In this document: positions 34,603 through 45,585 of the stretch, in pieces
How the letters are laid out: each line of letters opens with the position of its first letter
Numbering within the stretch: position 1 is the first letter of the stretch
Assembly: GCA_028455995.1 (NCBI GenBank)
Contig: JABELC010000003.1
Span: 1,860,001-1,924,000 of the forward strand
Source of the DNA: Scleromitrula shiraiana
Lineage: Eukaryota; Ascomycota; Leotiomycetes; Helotiales; Sclerotiniaceae
DNA length: 64,000 nucleotides
Reading direction: 5' to 3'
The notes under the pieces: model-generated
Database searches by the model: none
The model's input: only the letters and a program-made list of their open reading frames with translations
What the model was told of the DNA's origin: nothing
Position numbers and translations under genes: made by a program

Positions 34603-36810
34603 TTTAAGTTTCATTTTTGAGTTAAGGCTTCCGGGAAGGAGGGTGTTGACTTTGTCATTGGCATTGATTGGTGTTGTTGTGATGGAAATCCTAATGATAT
34701 GATATGATATGATATGATATGATATGATATGATATGATATGATATGATATGATATGATATGATATGATATGATTCATCACGTAGCTCAGCGGGTTAATTG
34801 CATACATTGTGTTGCATTAAGTGGCAATGAATGAGCGAGCGAGCGAGCGAGCGAGCAATACCGGGACAGAAGAAAGGAAGAGAGCAAGGAAGTGGAAGAA
34901 TTTGAACTTTACGATTCACTGATTGATCATCATGATTCTATAATACGTTATGGCTATAACACGTTATGGTGGAATGCAATGGGCAGTTTATGAATACGGA
35001 TTTGGCACTGGCACTGGCACTGGAAATGGGCATTGGCATTGGCATTGGCATGAATGGGAATGGAACGGAATGGAACGGAACGGAACGGATGGTATGGCAA
35101 CTGGCATGGGAAAATGGCGCTTTATACCTATTGATTGATTGATTGGTTTGAGGATTACAACGATCCTCTTACTTTTTTGTTTGTTTGTTTGTTTGTTTTT
35201 TTTAAGAAAAAAATTGTTTGGCTTGTCCGTTATATTTGTTAATATTCAATTGAATGGAATGGAATGAAATGATATGAAATGATATTCAAAGCGCTTTTAC
35301 CTATTTACCTGTTTACTTGTTAACTTGTTTACTTAAACCTTGAATATACATTCGAGTAATGGTATCGTGGTTAGATGGTCGCGGCGTAGAGTATAGTGTA
35401 TACATGTGCGTGTATGTGTGCGTATACGTGAGGTTTATGGTATGTGAGGTTCATGGTATAATACCCGCGACGAGCTTCCAGACTCCTCGATTAACAGTTG
35501 TGCTCGGCGTGGTGATTGATTGTATGCCAGGGTGGATGCATATTTATTTATTTATTTAGTATCTGGATATGTAGTATAATAGATACTTGGGTTTGGGTGG
35601 CGGGTGGTGGGTGGTGCGTTTGTGGGGTTTTGCGTATATGTATATCATATATCATATATATGGCATGGTATGGTATAGCATGGTATGGTATGTATGTATC
35701 TTTAATAGGTTAGTAAGTAAGTATATAGATATATAGATATAGATATACGAGATTAACTAGTGTGGTTGGTGGGAGTAGGCGTGGGGGGGTTATGTATGTA
35801 TGGGTGGGATAGGATAGATGGAGATGAGTGCGGCGATTTGATATGATATGATATGATGTGATGTGATGTGATGTGATGTGATGTGACATAGGGTTGGAAT
35901 TTGCAATTGACGAATTATTTTTTGTTTGCTTTTTGGTTATTTGCGTGTGGGGTAGGTGTGGGGTATGGTATGGATGGTATGGATGGTATGGATGGAGAGG
36001 TGTGGGTGGGTTGGTGGGCGTTGGGTGTATGGGTGTGAGTGTATGGATGTGAGTGTGGGAGAGTAAAGTATGGCAGGGTATTATGAGGTACTTGGGACGA
36101 TGGATGGTGGGATGGTGGGATGGTGGGATGGTGTGGGGTAGTGTGGGGTAGTGTGGAATCAATGAACATCGAAAGGAGAGATATCGTGTGGTATCATGAG
36201 GATTGGGTGGGGGTGTGGTGTGGGGTAGGAAAGGAGAAGGTTAACGAGGTGTGAGGTGAGGTGTGAGGTGAACTACCTACGTAAGTGGGTGAGTCTCGCT
36301 ACCGTCATCATATATGTTGATTTGGATACGAACCTAAATTTGGATTTGATAATGGTTTTAGAACTTGCGAATGTGGAACTAGTATCGTTCTAGTGATAGA
36401 GCAGAGCGCTAGTGTGCTGGCTGTTAGTTCTGTGATCTTTTGTATTTTTGTCTTTCGTGTATCGTATTTGGTGTTTGTCTCGATCATAGATATATAAGTG
36501 GTTGGATATCTGGGTGGATGGATGGATGGATGGATATGTGAAATGATATTTTGGTTTAGTTATGGATTTTAACTTCAGGACTTGTTGGGTTTATTGGGAT
36601 GGGAAGGGTGAAGAGGTAGCTGTCTATGTGGGTTGATTCTTAAGTTTTACTTTTATTTGTAGTGTTGACCCTTCTGAGGCTGGTGGGAAAATAAAAGGAT
36701 TGAGGCGTTGCTTTTACTGTTCAGTCATTCTTTTCACACAAAAGTATTCGTACATCAACATACTGTCAGAAATTTTATTGCAATCCCGAATGTAATCTTT
36801 AAGTTGTTTC
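34603..36810. other. Microsatellite desert downstream of the cyclin gene
   Basis: It includes the ATGAT array, GCGA (34833-34856), GGCACT/GGCATT (about 35005-35050), TTTG (35176-35200), GATATG/GATGTG (35838-35885), and GGTGGGAT with GGTATGGAT units (35960-36140). No coding frame without repeats was found. Confidence 0.6.
34694..34773. repeat. Perfect ATGAT pentamer array, 16 copies
   Basis: Sixteen uninterrupted 5-bp units lie ~90 bp after the cyclin stop codon. The perfection implies recent expansion, making it likely to vary between strains. Confidence 0.9.
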
Positions 36811-37040
36811 TTACAAAAATTGGATGACGATTCAATCATTCCACACTATGAATCTTCCAGTCATCTTCCAATGTCCATACAAGTTTGACGTTTTGTATAC
36901 ATGATTTACTTACATCTTTCGATTTTCATTCATTTTCTATGCCATTCTTTGCAAAATGAAGGTTGGAATTCAGTAATATCAGGTTCTTGATGACTCTATT
37001 ATCATGGATAGAGGTGCATATATACTTCGAAGTTTTCGAG
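36811..37040 (+). promoter_or_regulatory. Array promoter region, copy A
   Basis: TTACAAAAATTGGATGACGA with the following TTCAATCATT (36811-36840) corresponds to the upstream element of copies B and C. A diverged TATA module (GTGCATATATACTTCGAAG, from about 37014) follows ~180 bp later, then the conserved ATCATTCGCAATATAACA leader before the start context CCAAGATGG. Confidence 0.5.
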
Positions 37041-37188
37041 ATTTTGTTCTCGCATTCTTCAACATATTGCATGCTTATGAAAATTCAAATTCAAATTTAA
37101 ACTTTGCCTACAAACATTCAATACTATTTCAATCAAAGCTTTGAAATCACAGAATCATTCGCAATATAACAGACCTTCAATTAGTCCA

Positions 37189-37924
37189 AGATGGCCAAGA
37201 TGCCGAGAATGTTGCGCACTGGAATTCCCTGAGAGGTATCGCAGAAGCCACCGCATTAAATCTTCGGAGTATTATGACAGCATATGACAATTCCAAATGT
37301 CCCAAAGTGCCTAAATAATTTGATTTTGTTGTAAATAACAAATACATAAGAGACACCATACAAGAAACGCTTAAATTTAGCGGGAGAGTAGCACTCAGAA
37401 CTGTTAAATTCATCTTCGACAATGAGAATGAAAATGAAAATGCAGTAGCTCTTTTCAGATACATGAGAGAGTTTTTTGCACTGGCAGTGGGTTTTAAAAG
37501 ATTGTGCGCAGCAGTGGATCGGGGCTTGGTAAATTGGGACGAGCACAGCCGTATGGTTCCGGGACTGGTGTTTAGTATAGGGTGGTTTTGGAAGGGGTGG
37601 GCGGTACTATACCGGCAGGACGATACTGGGAGATTGATAGTTGAGATGTTGGGAGTACTGGGGCAAGAGGGTATAGTTAAGGGGCATGTTGCTGACGAGC
37701 TGGAAGTTTGGAGCAAGCGTCGAATCGAGGCGGGGATGATAGCTGGGAATTTGCAGGCATTGGGGGAGAACGATATAGTTGAGAGGGATATTGCCGCGGA
37801 GCTGGAAGTTTGGAATAATGGTCGAATTGAGCAGGAAAAAGGCGATGGAGATGATGAAGACGATTGGGAAGATGTAAATGATGGAACGAAACAGAAGGAT
37901 GGAGGAGAGGGCGATGAAAAGTAG
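37189..37924 (+). pseudogene. Array copy A: orphan helical protein, 5' half broken
   Basis: The start context CAAGATGG matches the other copies, but the ATG is out of frame with the family reading. That frame reads IAEATALNLRSIMTAYDNSK, hits TAA at 37316-37318, then continues VVNNKYIRDTIQETLKFSG and on to 37924 without further stops. The conserved block is GFKRLCAAV..., RMVPGLVFSIGWFWKGWA. The tail is charged with two related segments (DELEVWSKRRIE and AELEVWNNGRIE) and an acidic end. A 153-codon protein from ATG 37463 remains possible. The order of motifs matches copies B, C and D. The family is unrecognised, with no signal peptide or membrane helix. Confidence 0.65.
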
Positions 37925-38207
37925 TGTGAATATTGATAGTTGAAGGAAATCTTGTTTTTTTTGGTGAATATGTACGTATGGTACTATCTATTGTTATTGA
38001 AAAGTTGCTTCGTACATTGAGATCATTTGATGTTTCCCTGAATTATGATTGAAAACGTATATTCCATTCATATATGAACTGTCTATCTTAATCATATTTC
38101 TAATTCACATCTACATATCGTTTGTCGAGAGAGTCAAATATGACCCAGTGATACTGTCAGTTCAGAGGATATATTTTTTTGAGTCATCTCAAATTTCTAT
38201 TTTATTT

Positions 38208-38333
38208 TCTACAAAAGTTGGATAATGATTCAGCTATACTAGTCTGAACTCTTGATGGCTCTACTCTCCATGACTCTAAAACCACAGCTTAAGATGCATA
38301 TGAACTCGATCATTCTCCCTCGAGGTCGAGAAG
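38208..38333 (+). promoter_or_regulatory. Array promoter modules, copy B
   Basis: The upstream element CTACAAAAGTTGGATAATGA followed by TTCAG (38208-38238) and the TATA-region module with CTCGATCATTCTCCCTCGAG (38296-38333) closely match copy C at 40547-40644. Confidence 0.65.
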
Positions 38334-38539
38334 ACTTCTTTAACATCTTCCAACAAAAACTCGAATTCAAATACTTATTCTTCTTAAGAAAGAATACATA
38401 ACATTTACTCCTTTGATATCAATACTCGGAATCAAATCTCCTTCCAACAAAAAGCAAAAGGCATTCAATAACCTTTCAATCAAGACTTTTCAGCTCCAAA
38501 ATCACTCGCAATATCACAAGTCCTCGGTTAGATTCTAAG

Positions 38540-39139
38540 ATGTCTCGGCTTCACCGAGCGGTCGATAGGAGCTCGGCAGCACTCGCCAAGGATGCCCTTG
38601 AGAATATCATGGCAGCATATTATGAGGATGACTCCTACGGGCGTAGTATTGACGAGAACAATATCTACATAAAGGATACAATGAAAGAAGCGCTTGAATC
38701 TATCATAAAAAAAGAACGGGGTCCTCTTTCGTTGTTCGATAATACGCCTGGGGTCCCGCCCATCCCATCTGTCGCTGGCTTTTGCGATTCGATAAAGGAA
38801 TTTTACAGACTTTGCGAATCGGATTTTAAAGATTGGAAAGAGATCATAAAGATGGTTCCCAAATTACTATTTGATATAGCGACGTTTTGGAACCGTTATG
38901 CAAGGGAACATGGATCTTAGAGTATTGGATCGGCCATGGAGAAGATCTTGGCTTCGTTGAAGGAGAAGAGGGATGCAGCTAACGAAAAACTCATCGAGGA
39001 GCAAGTTGCTACGGACCGAAGTATTAAGGAATAAGTTGTTAAGAAGCTTGTTGTTGAGAAGCCGGGACTAGAAGTAACCAAGTAGGAAATGATAGATCCG
39101 GATACAAGGAGGGGGAACAGAGAGGGTGACGCAAAGTAG
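38540..39139 (+). pseudogene. Array copy B: orphan helical protein, 3' half broken
   Basis: From ATG 38540 the frame gives 126 intact residues (ALENIMAAYYEDDSYG, IYIKDTMKEALESIIKK, EFYRLCESDFKDWKEIIK, KMVPKLLFDIATFWNRYA), then TAG at 38918-38920. The same frame continues with coding-like text (AMEKILASLKEKRDAANEKL) through TAA 39032 and TAG 39083 to a final TAG at 39137. That final stop lies in a stretch (GGTGACGCAAAGTAGTGT) homologous to the true end of copy A. So the ancestral protein was ~199 residues. All three internal stops are TAG or TAA, which CAG/CAA codons yield by C-to-T change. A truncated 126-aa product could still be made. Confidence 0.65.
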
Positions 39140-40546
39140 TGTAGATATTGATATTTGAGAAGAGATTTCTTTTAGTGTAATGGCAAGCTTGGATTGTGTG
39201 GAGGTTTTAGGATATGTAGTAGCAGTGAAGGTCGTGTTTTTGACATGTTTTATTGTATTATGGGTTAGTGGGTGTGTGTTTTATTTGGGAATTATGAATT
39301 GGAAAGGAAAAGGAGGATTAGGATTATACTCTTTTGAATTTAAAATATTATAAATATAAGAGAATAGATCAGGTGATAATATGATTATATGATCGTATGA
39401 TCATCTTTAGGTGATCAATTGGATATGATCTAAAATGTTTTGAATCTTTAGGGTTGTATTGTAGTATATATAAAGGGAGCTTCGCTTTCTCTAGATAGAT
39501 CAATAAACATGCTTTTGATTATGCTTCTTTTTGTGTGATATAAATAGATGCTGTTCGCGAGAATTGTTTTGTTTGCTTGATTAAATTGTGTGTAAAGGTT
39601 ATGCATGGAATGGGTAGGTGAGGTCGTGATATGATATGATATGATATGATGCTGTATTTAGGGTTTCTAATTGATTAATTATATTTTGTTTTTGTTACTT
39701 AGGTTTGTATAGGATAGCTAAGGTTGAAAAATACATCTCAGATATCTCAGATGAATATGTAAGGAATCAAGGGAAAGGTATTGATTCATAGAGTATCTTG
39801 TGGTATCCGAAGTATTTCAATATGTGGTGTGATGTTGGGGGATGTGTTTCGATGTGGGGTAGAATAGGAGAAAGATGGAGAAAGATATGTTGACTTCTCT
39901 CTCGTTCACTCTGTATACTAGTGTATCTAGCCATGATGGAGATGATGATGATGTCAAAACAAGATGGACTTGAATATATATATACATATACTTCTTTTTG
40001 GATTTGGATTTCGATTTGGATTTCGATTTGAAGTGAACTGGGCACGAGTGTCTGGCTATATTACGAACGATGATGGGAGATTGAAATTAGTTGTTTCTTC
40101 TCTACACTTGTTAGTATTACTCGCCATATATGTTCTCGCCATATATGTTCCTTTCCCTTAATCTTCTTGTGCGTTTCTTCTTAATGACCTTACTCACTCG
40201 TTGTCTTCCGTTTTTCATTCGCGTAATTGTGACTAAAAAGTTCTATTTATAGTGTCAGTCACACATAATTCATCTATCTTTATTATGATTCTGATTCATA
40301 TCCATATCGCTTGTTATAGAAAGTCAAGTAACGATTGATTCAGTGACACCTTTATTTTGGAATATGATTTTTTCGTATTATTTCTTAATGACTATTCATT
40401 ATAGATTGTCTATACAAGTAAACTATTGGTTTATACATCCCTTCAGGCACTTTGAGTCGATTTCCATTCGAAATCTAGGTCTTTTCTAGAGCATGATTCA
40501 GTGATGCCATATATTTTTAAGTTTCCATTCACAATTTCATATTATT
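39140..40546. other. Copy B 3' flank and spacer
   Basis: The segment at about 39290-39342 (ATTATGAATTGGAAAGGAAA) is homologous to the 3' flank of copy C at about 41535-41580, so the duplicated unit extends beyond the coding part. GATTCAGTGA occurs at about 40337 and 40495. No gene was found. Confidence 0.5.
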
Positions 40547-40644
40547 TTTTACAAGAAATTAGATAATGATTCAGTGATAATAAAATCTTGTGTAATGCCT
40601 TGGAGTGCCTATAAACTCGATCGTTCTCCCTCGAAGTCCAGGAG
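40547..40644 (+). promoter_or_regulatory. Array promoter modules, copy C
   Basis: The upstream element TTACAAGAAATTAGATAATG plus ATTCAGTGATAA (40547-40580) and the TATA module CCTATAAACTCGATCGTTCT plus CCCTCGAAGTC (40607-40644) match copy B. The start codon follows 112 bp later. Confidence 0.65.
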
Positions 40645-40756
40645 ATCTCGTTCTTCAACAACCGCATATCAAAATTCAAATCTATCTCGAAAACAATCAA
40701 CGAATCCGCAGAATTCTTCCATTTAAGAGTCCCCAAACACTACAACCACTCGCAAG

Positions 40757-41437
40757 ATGGATAACCAAACGCCGCAAGGATCACCATTGAGGCAAGACAT
40801 AGGCCTCCTTGAAAACCACCAGGTCACGCCATCATTCAAATCTGATTTCCCCATCGATGGTCCAACCCCGGCACAAAACACTGTCGTCGAAGGTTGCCAT
40901 CAAAAAATGAAGGTCATCGCCAACGATTATTACAATAATCGCAAGGAACTCAGCATCAAATCAAGAGACGTCCTGAGAGAGTGGTTATTCCCAATTATTA
41001 AAGATATAACTGAGGAATTTCCGGGAATTGACGAGCTTACTCGTACAAATCAGGCCAAAATGGGCCAGCTTGGAGCGGTGTTCGAACGGGCATTAATTCA
41101 CGATCACCTGAAGAATAAAATGATTCCAAGTCTGATTTGTATTGTAACACGATGGTTGAAGGAGTTGTTGGTCCCAAGCGCCAACATGCATAACATTGCA
41201 AATGATATGGATAAATTAGTGCAGAGAGTGACGGAGCTGGAGACGACAACTACAATTTCAGGAAATTTTCTTGAAAGTTGGTCAAAAAGATGTAGAGGGG
41301 GGGAAAGAACGGTTGAAGACCACATTTTGTATTGGATGATTGAATCCTGGAAGGTTAATCCGGAGCGAAGAGAAATTGGAGAAGGCTTGTGGAAAAGTTT
41401 GTCGCCGCAACCAAATGCTATGCCCCCTCTCTTTTAG
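40757..41437 (+). CDS. Array copy C: orphan helical protein, intact
   Basis: A single exon encodes 226 residues from an ATG in the shared context CGCAAGATGG. The N-terminal ~45 residues are Pro/Gln-rich. The helical body follows: CHQKMKVIANDYYNNRKELS, then GAVFERALIHDHLKNKMIPS with LICIVTRWLKELL, and the strongly conserved C-terminal block EDHILYWMIESWKVNPERRE with IGEGLWKSL. Copy D repeats these in the same order (KLQDITAMYYKER, FVMIPSLIY, EDQILYWMLEFWKKNEDEKK). There is no signal peptide, membrane segment or known catalytic motif. I do not recognise the family. The 3' flank is shared with copy B. Confidence 0.7.
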   Translation: MDNQTPQGSPLRQDIGLLENHQVTPSFKSDFPIDGPTPAQNTVVEGCHQKMKVIANDYYNNRKELSIKSRDVLREWLFPIIKDITEEFPGIDELTRTNQAKMGQLGAVFERALIHDHLKNKMIPSLICIVTRWLKELLVPSANMHNIANDMDKLVQRVTELETTTTISGNFLESWSKRCRGGERTVEDHILYWMIESWKVNPERREIGEGLWKSLSPQPNAMPPLF

Positions 41438-42510
41438 AAGAAGCAGGATGAATGGGTATTGTAGGATATGGAACGGTAGCAAAGGTTGTGTTTTGAATGC
41501 ATTGGTTATAGGGGGAATACTGAGCGTGTGTTTTACTTTGAATTTATGAATTGAAAAGGAAAAATTAGCATTACACTCTTTAGATAGTTATCAATGGATG
41601 TCGTTTGCGGGAATTGTTCTGTTTCCAGCATTAAGTCATGTTCACTTACTATGACGCCAAGAGCAAAATTTAGCAGCCTTTGTGTGTGTAGTATGGTAGT
41701 TGATTTGAACCTTTCTCATTCACAATGACATGCTTCTCAAACCATATCTCTTCTATACTTAATAGAAGATATTATACTTAATAGAAGATATAGTTTTTTA
41801 GTTACGCTCATAGTTTTGTCGCTATACTATCTTCAAATTTCAGTGAATTAAATAAATGAGTCGGATTATCTTCTCCAGTTATTGGTTTAACATGCAATTG
41901 AGATTTCTATCGATAAATGAATAGCGTAGATTTGATATTTGGAATAGATAGAAAAGCACTTAAAGTTTCCCCTTTTCTTGTTCTGTTGACAAATTAGGGA
42001 TTTTTCTTCTTGTTATACTTCAGTTAGTGAATGCTGCATCAACATCTTATTTGTTGCCTATGTGCTCGAAATGTAGAATGAATTTGTTTATACCTTCCCG
42101 AAATGATGAACCGACTCCATGTTTTGCTTGGGCCTACTTTGGTTTCAATATTTCATACTCACTCAATGAGTATTATATACTTTTGGTAAGCTACAACTTG
42201 GAGTTCCAGCCCTCTGCAAGTCTCGAGTATTTTCTTTTTCTTTTTCCTTGCTCACTCAATTATGACTGAGAGATCCCTCGTACAATGTTACTCACACGAA
42301 TCTATACATTCTGTCTTCCTATTTTCTGTTGGTCAAATCATGACTCCATCTACAATATCGTCCATCCATCCAATCAGCTACTTGAATTTGATCAACAATC
42401 GCATTTACATGCCATGATGGCTCTTGCAGAGAAAAGGTCAATGATTCAGTACTTTAGCAATTAGTGCCGCAACCTGGATGTTATAGAGTCATTCAGGAGT
42501 ATTTTGATGT
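41438..42510. other. Spacer between copies C and D
   Basis: It contains the copy C 3' flank, a direct repeat of ATACTTAATAGAAGATAT near 41755-41790, and ATGATTCAGT at about 42441. An 80-codon frame at 42027-42269 lacks protein-like features. Confidence 0.45.
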
Positions 42511-42540
42511 GCATATAAACTCAACCGCCCTCCCTATACC
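42511..42540 (+). promoter_or_regulatory. Array TATA module, copy D
   Basis: GCATATAAACTCAACCGCCC followed by TCCCTATACC corresponds to the B and C modules (TATAAACTCGATCGTTCTCC). The start codon lies 74 bp downstream. Confidence 0.55.
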
Positions 42541-42613
42541 TCCTACAACTAACACGCTATCAATATCATTCCAGTTAAAAAACCTCGAACTCTACTGTGA
42601 TATCAGTAACAAG

Positions 42614-43447
42614 ATGGACAACTACCCAAATTTATCATATTCAGATGCTATTGATGGCCTTGAAGGATGCCAACTTACGGCACCTATAGTCGATAGTGGA
42701 GTTGCTACCAATCCTACACCAATGCCAAAGTTAGGTTTGTATGCTAAAGAAATCATCCAAAAGCTTCAAGATATTACTGCTATGTATTACAAGGAAAGAA
42801 ATTGTCGTACCGTTAGCAAGAGCGCAACTTTAAACATGTGCATAATACTGCGCATTATCGAGCTGTCAGCGAAAAAGCATCGAGACCACGACAACGGGCC
42901 CAATCGAGAATATTTCACCATGATTAGCAAACTAGCACCTTTATATGAACGAGCGGCCAAGAAGCACCTCAGCTTACAGTTTGTCATGATACCAAGCCTG
43001 ATATATCATACAATACTGGTTTTGAAAGGCCGGGTGAAACCCCGTTATGAAGGGTTCGAGGATTTCTCAAGGGATGCAAATGCGTTGTTGGAAATAGTAA
43101 AAGGGTCGGAAAAGCTTCGTAAAGTCACAGACGAGGACTTGGATGCTTTCTTCAAACGTTTTCAGGAGATAGAAATGAATAGCGAGGATCAGATTCTGTA
43201 TTGGATGTTGGAATTTTGGAAGAAGAATGAGGACGAGAAGAAATTTGGAAGTGCTTTGTGGTTAGCAATATGGCAGAGTGTGCTCAATAAAAGAGGTAGT
43301 CTAGCAAACATATTGGGAGAGGATCCAAATTTTTTTGATGGTTTTTGGAACGAGTTTGGATTGTCTTTGAGTGTTGATGGGAAAACAGAAAATTCGTTCG
43401 AAAAACGGTTGGAAAAACTGTTGAAAGAATTTTTGGCAGAGCAATAA
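42614..43447 (+). CDS. Array copy D: orphan helical protein, intact
   Basis: The start ATG 42614 is in the context AACAAGATGG, shared with copy C. The 277-residue product has AKEIIQKLQDITAMYYKERN, PLYERAAKKHLSLQFVMIPS followed by LIYHTILVLKGRV, and EDQILYWMLEFWKKNEDEKK with FGSALWLAIWQS. These align in order with copy C. A C-terminal extension of ~55 residues (FWNEFGLSLSVDGKTENSFE and a Lys/Glu helix) is absent from C. The body is helical and mildly basic, without signal or membrane segments. Identity to C appears to be concentrated in the last block, which may be the functional core. Confidence 0.72.
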   Translation: MDNYPNLSYSDAIDGLEGCQLTAPIVDSGVATNPTPMPKLGLYAKEIIQKLQDITAMYYKERNCRTVSKSATLNMCIILRIIELSAKKHRDHDNGPNREYFTMISKLAPLYERAAKKHLSLQFVMIPSLIYHTILVLKGRVKPRYEGFEDFSRDANALLEIVKGSEKLRKVTDEDLDAFFKRFQEIEMNSEDQILYWMLEFWKKNEDEKKFGSALWLAIWQSVLNKRGSLANILGEDPNFFDGFWNEFGLSLSVDGKTENSFEKRLEKLLKEFLAEQ

Positions 43448-44349
43448 ACGCTGTTTTTGAGATAGTTCTTTGTGCATGACTAATTCATATTACTACAATA
43501 TCTGTGGAGTGTAACAGACAATCTTGCTTCATAAGAAATATTTTGAGAATTACGGCCTTAATTTATCACGGTGTACTTTCCCCATCATATACCTGTCCTA
43601 TTCCCACAATTCACTGCAGTATATGACCTTCTGGCTACTTAGTTCCTCTCCTATGCTTCGCGATATAGCTCTGTTTCAATCTTAGTGAATCAAATTGATG
43701 AGCCAATATCTCTATATCTGTAAATCTCCCCATCTTTTCATGTGGTCCAATCCACAGCTGCATGAGTCTATTCATCACTGAAAGTTGTCAAGATCCCGCA
43801 TTCACAACCATACACTGAGGATAAACAAATTCTCTTGATCAGAATGTAGGAGCTTTTATCATCTAATTGATACCTGCACAATTTCGATATTAGTAATATA
43901 TAAACTGATCTTCAACAGTCATAAGATCTGATTATTCACTTGCAGGCCAATCAACCTAAACACGCAAATCCAAATCTCGTCCACATAATACAACGATTCA
44001 GAAATGAGTCTACTCTTGAATGATACATTTTCTCAATGATTCACATAGACCCTGGGTTGGTTGTGATTCAAATGTCCTCTTTCTTTGGTGGGCGATGATT
44101 CAATGACAATAGTTACATTGCTAGTGCAGTCATTGGGTTCTCGCTTTCAATGTCTACTTAAGTATCAATTGTAATCCTCTGCCGGGAGTTTACATTCTTA
44201 AACCTTCAAAACAAAAGGAAGACAAGAGATAGAAAGAATCGGTTACCTTTACTAGTACCGCACTCTTGATACAATATTAAAGTTGGAACATCATCTACTC
44301 TGCCTCCAAATACAAACAAATATACAGCAGAATTCAAACAGTTCTCATC
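43448..44349. other. Spacer between copies D and E
   Basis: ATATATAAACTGATCTTCAA at about 43897 resembles the array TATA module, but lies ~450 bp before the copy E start. GATGATTCAATGACAATA occurs at 44093. No gene is seen. Confidence 0.45.
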
Positions 44350-45585
44350 ATGGGCGAACATTCGACTTCAAAATCCTCATACGGCCGACTTTTCTCGGGC
44401 AATGATGAACTTGACAAGGCATCTAACTCAAGACCTCAAGCTCCATCTCCCGTAGGACTTTTTCAACGTACTTCCAACCCATTCGATGAGCTCGAGATGA
44501 ATTTCGATTCAAGCTATCAGAGACCATTCGTGACTGATGATTCTGATAATGCAAATGAATCCGACTCAGAACCCCAAACTTCATTCTTCTCACGACGTTT
44601 CCAAAATACTTCCAACTCAACTGATCATCCTGAAAGGACATTCAAATTGAAACGTCGCAATCCTTTCTTGAGACATCCTTTGAAAGATACCAATAGCCCA
44701 ACAAAACCTTGGTTCACTGTCTCGGATTCTATGTTTACGCCCTCCAGCTCGTCCTCTAACAGTAATGAGGAAGTCATCTTCAACGGCGCTACTACCAAAC
44801 CAGTCAACGAAGAGTCAAAGCGTCAAAAGCTTACCGAAAGCTCTTCAACGATAGTAACCGTACCTATTCACATCTCTATTCCGGAAAACATAAATTTCGA
44901 ACATCAAACCACCTCAGGAAATTCCTCTATATCTTTATCCAACCAACATGTTGAATTGAAAAATGTGGTCTTCAAATTCTCAGTTTCGGTTCCTGCTGGT
45001 AGTACAATCTGGGTTGAAGAAACCACAGAGAATCACTCAGATACCAAGACGAGTTCTTCGACGGTGGGATTTCCAACCGTGGAGAGAGAAGCAGTACCAA
45101 AGGGGAATGATGGGAATGGAAAAGCAAAAATAATAACTTCATCAAATCATGAACAAACCTTCCAAGCACCTGAAGATTCTACTCCAGACAATTTAGAAGC
45201 CGCAAAAATTTTCAAGATCCGTATTCATGAGCTGATGAAAACAGTTGTTGAGCCACTTGATATTCGAGGATACTACGATTTACGGACTCGGAGTACGTTG
45301 CTTGAATTGTTCGACTTCTCCATAAGACAATTTGGGTCTCTCGACAGCTCATTACCTGTGGAATCTCGAAAGATTGAGCTGAAGAAACTAATATCCGATA
45401 CCAATCGATGGAAAAGTGATCTCCTGAAAAAATGCCACGATTCGCCACAGAAACTGGACAGGCCTTTTTGGATCTTCATACTGATCGTTGCCTGGTTGGA
45501 ATGGACTGCTATAGTGCTGCCAGATGAAGAGGATATGAAACAAGAGTTGGAGTCCCTGAGAGAAATAATCGAGATATTGCTGTAA
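44350..45585 (+). CDS. Array copy E: disordered protein with helical C-terminal domain
   Basis: A single exon encodes 411 residues. The first ~285 are Ser/Thr/Asn-rich and probably disordered, with two imperfect internal copies of a ~45-residue unit (GLFQRTSNPFDELEMNF versus FSRRFQNTSNSTDHPERTF) and a basic patch KLKRRNPFLRHPLK that could act in nuclear import. From ~290 a helical domain follows: KIFKIRIHELMKTVVEPLDI, STLLELFDFSIRQFGSLDSS and DRPFWIFILIVAWLEWTAIV, ending ELESLREIIEILL. Position and motif spacing suggest a diverged member of the A-D family (compare MIPSLICIVTRWLKELL), but similarity is weak. Function is unknown. Confidence 0.65.
   Translation: MGEHSTSKSSYGRLFSGNDELDKASNSRPQAPSPVGLFQRTSNPFDELEMNFDSSYQRPFVTDDSDNANESDSEPQTSFFSRRFQNTSNSTDHPERTFKLKRRNPFLRHPLKDTNSPTKPWFTVSDSMFTPSSSSSNSNEEVIFNGATTKPVNEESKRQKLTESSSTIVTVPIHISIPENINFEHQTTSGNSSISLSNQHVELKNVVFKFSVSVPAGSTIWVEETTENHSDTKTSSSTVGFPTVEREAVPKGNDGNGKAKIITSSNHEQTFQAPEDSTPDNLEAAKIFKIRIHELMKTVVEPLDIRGYYDLRTRSTLLELFDFSIRQFGSLDSSLPVESRKIELKKLISDTNRWKSDLLKKCHDSPQKLDRPFWIFILIVAWLEWTAIVLPDEEDMKQELESLREIIEILL

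Noticed and set aside
42027..42269. 80-codon frame between array copies C and D
   Set aside because: No homology to the array proteins and no start context like theirs.
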